Assembly: GCA_002297935.1 (NCBI GenBank)
Contig: DBLC01000096.1
Span: 1 to 7,295 of the forward strand
Direction: 5' to 3'
Length of the DNA: 7,295 nt
Origin: Dialister sp. UBA734
GTDB lineage: Bacteria > Bacillota > Negativicutes > Veillonellales > Dialisteraceae
Positions 6,920 to 7,295 of this stretch are shown here, in pieces. Below the pieces are notes generated by a model. That model was not told the DNA's origin and searched no databases. It saw only the letters and a program-made list of their open reading frames with translations. The position numbers and the translations under genes were made by a program. Within the stretch, counting starts at the first letter, position 1; every line of letters begins with the position of its first letter.

Positions 6920-6963
6920 TGACTGGTGACTAGTAGCTAGGCCCTAGGGATTGGGGATTAGGT
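6915..6963. repeat. heptanucleotide array across the rlmN stop codon
   Basis: Seven heptads in unbroken register occupy 49 bases: ACTAGTG, ACTGGTG, ACTAGTA, GCTAGGC, CCTAGGG, ATTGGGG and ATTAGGT. The rlmN TAG (6917-6919) is formed by the first unit. Units drift gradually from ACTAGTG to ATTAGG, linking the GTGACT-type and CTAGGG-type heptads of the other spacers into one degenerate family. Confidence 0.85.
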
Positions 6964-7017
6964 TATGATTGTGCTGATTCCTGCGGTGAAACATTTCTTG
7001 CTATCGCTAGCGACAGG

Positions 7018-7133
7018 GTTATAAAAGGGTATTAAAGGGTATGGGAATACGGATATTCTACTATTCCTTTTATATACGCTTTCCTGTGTGAAATATAACA
7101 TTGGTTTGGGTGTTTCCCTAGCGGTTTTATAAC
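7018..7133. repeat. 9-bp inverted repeat pair
   Basis: GTTATAAAA (7018-7026) and TTTTATAAC (7125-7133) are exact reverse complements, each with a CTAGCG motif on its outer side (7007-7012 with a gap, 7133-7138 directly adjoining). They enclose about 98 bases without a gene. They overlap the 7110-7273 element, so two repeats may be nested or joined here. Confidence 0.4.
7023..7042. repeat. 10-bp tandem repeat, two units
   Basis: AAAAGGGTAT (7023-7032) is followed directly by TAAAGGGTAT (7033-7042), differing only at the first base. Two units alone are weak evidence, but they fit the tandem-repeat character of the surrounding spacer. Confidence 0.5.
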
Positions 7134-7273
7134 TAGCGTCATTTCGACCGATCGTATTTGTGCTTGATGACAAAGATGAATTGAAATGAGATGTGCTTCT
7201 GAGTGGAGAAATCTCTCAGCACTAGCGGAAAGGGCTAGATGACACATATCAAGGCAGCTTGCTAGGGAAACAC
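7110..7273. repeat. 164-bp segment bounded by a 13-bp perfect inverted repeat
   Basis: GTGTTTCCCTAGC (7110-7122) and GCTAGGGAAACAC (7261-7273) are exact reverse complements and enclose 138 bases without a gene. The arms are the beginning of the dispersed repeat seen at 2945. Inside lie GTCATTTCGACCG (7138-7150) and GAGTGGAGAAATCTC (7201-7215). From memory, these resemble the two ends of a short repeat phrase common in intergenic regions of several bacteria, here about 50 bases apart. It could be a MITE-like element or simply two opposed copies of the dispersed repeat. Confidence 0.45.
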
Positions 7274-7295
7274 TGATTTAATCATGGTTTGGAAT
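7262..7295 (+). repeat. dispersed repeat copy cut by the window edge
   Basis: CTAGGGAAACACTGATTT (7262-7279) is identical to 2945-2962. The next 12 bases differ from the 2963 copy only by transitions where they differ. The window ends before the second half of the hairpin, so its completeness cannot be judged. Confidence 0.6.

Larger units (their letters stand above)
6920..7295. other. non-coding repeat mosaic downstream of rlmN
   Basis: No gene is supported here. The only open frames are short, lack ribosome binding sites and resemble no family. In B. subtilis rlmN is followed closely by the phosphatase prpC and kinase prkC; neither starts in these 376 bases. The stretch holds the end of the heptad array, a 10-bp tandem repeat, two inverted-repeat pairs and a partial dispersed repeat. 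No classical hairpin-plus-T-run terminator is evident. Confidence 0.7.

Noticed and set aside
7080..7094. Fifteen-base match (minus strand ATTTCACACAGGAAA) to the lacZ leader ribosome binding site, suggesting vector sequence.
   Set aside because: Bases on both sides do not match the lac leader as I remember it, and no start codon follows on the minus strand; treated as coincidence.
6958..7247. Two minus-strand open frames of about 71 codons after rlmN.
   Set aside because: They run through repeat sequence, overlap each other, lack a good ribosome binding site and have unremarkable composition.

Overview
The window carries five consecutive housekeeping genes on the + strand: priA, def, fmt, rsmB and rlmN. 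Gene order matches the conserved Bacillota block known from Bacillus subtilis (coaBC-priA-def-fmt-rsmB-rlmN-prpC-prkC-rsgA). The gene content, moderate GC and AGGAG-type ribosome binding sites fit a Bacillota chromosome. The style of the spacers makes me think of Negativicutes (Dialister/Acidaminococcus-like), but that is recollection, not proof. No phage, plasmid, CRISPR, transposase or defence gene is visible.

Layout. 1-467 is a repeat-rich leader with no gene I can support. It holds an AT-rich stretch with a possible weak promoter, three consecutive palindromes (223-291), a 9-bp tandem repeat (331-357) and a heptanucleotide array (416-451) ending just before the priA ribosome binding site. 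priA is 468-2843. A 246-nt spacer (2844-3089) is almost entirely repeats. def (3090-3560), fmt (3550-4494) and rsmB (4475-5839) overlap end to start and are surely co-transcribed. A 42-nt gap filled mainly by a heptad array leads to rlmN (5882-6919). 6920-7295 is non-coding repeat mosaic; the expected prpC/prkC genes do not begin there.

How the genes work together. Fmt formylates initiator Met-tRNA and Def removes the formyl group from new proteins, the two ends of one cycle. RsmB and RlmN methylate 16S and 23S rRNA, so def to rlmN is a translation-quality operon. PriA restarts stalled replication forks and may be transcribed separately, because a long structured spacer follows it.

The unusual part is the spacers. 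Every non-overlapping gene boundary carries degenerate tandem heptanucleotides (GTCACGA, ACTAGTG/CCTAGGG/ATTAGGG or GTTAACC types), which start at or just before the stop codon of priA, rsmB and rlmN and end beside the priA ribosome binding site. CTAG, rare in the genes, is concentrated in these spacers. A separate dispersed repeat beginning CTAGGGAAACAC occurs three times. These resemble in style the short tandemly repeated repetitive (STRR) heptamers of cyanobacteria, although this is not a cyanobacterial gene block.
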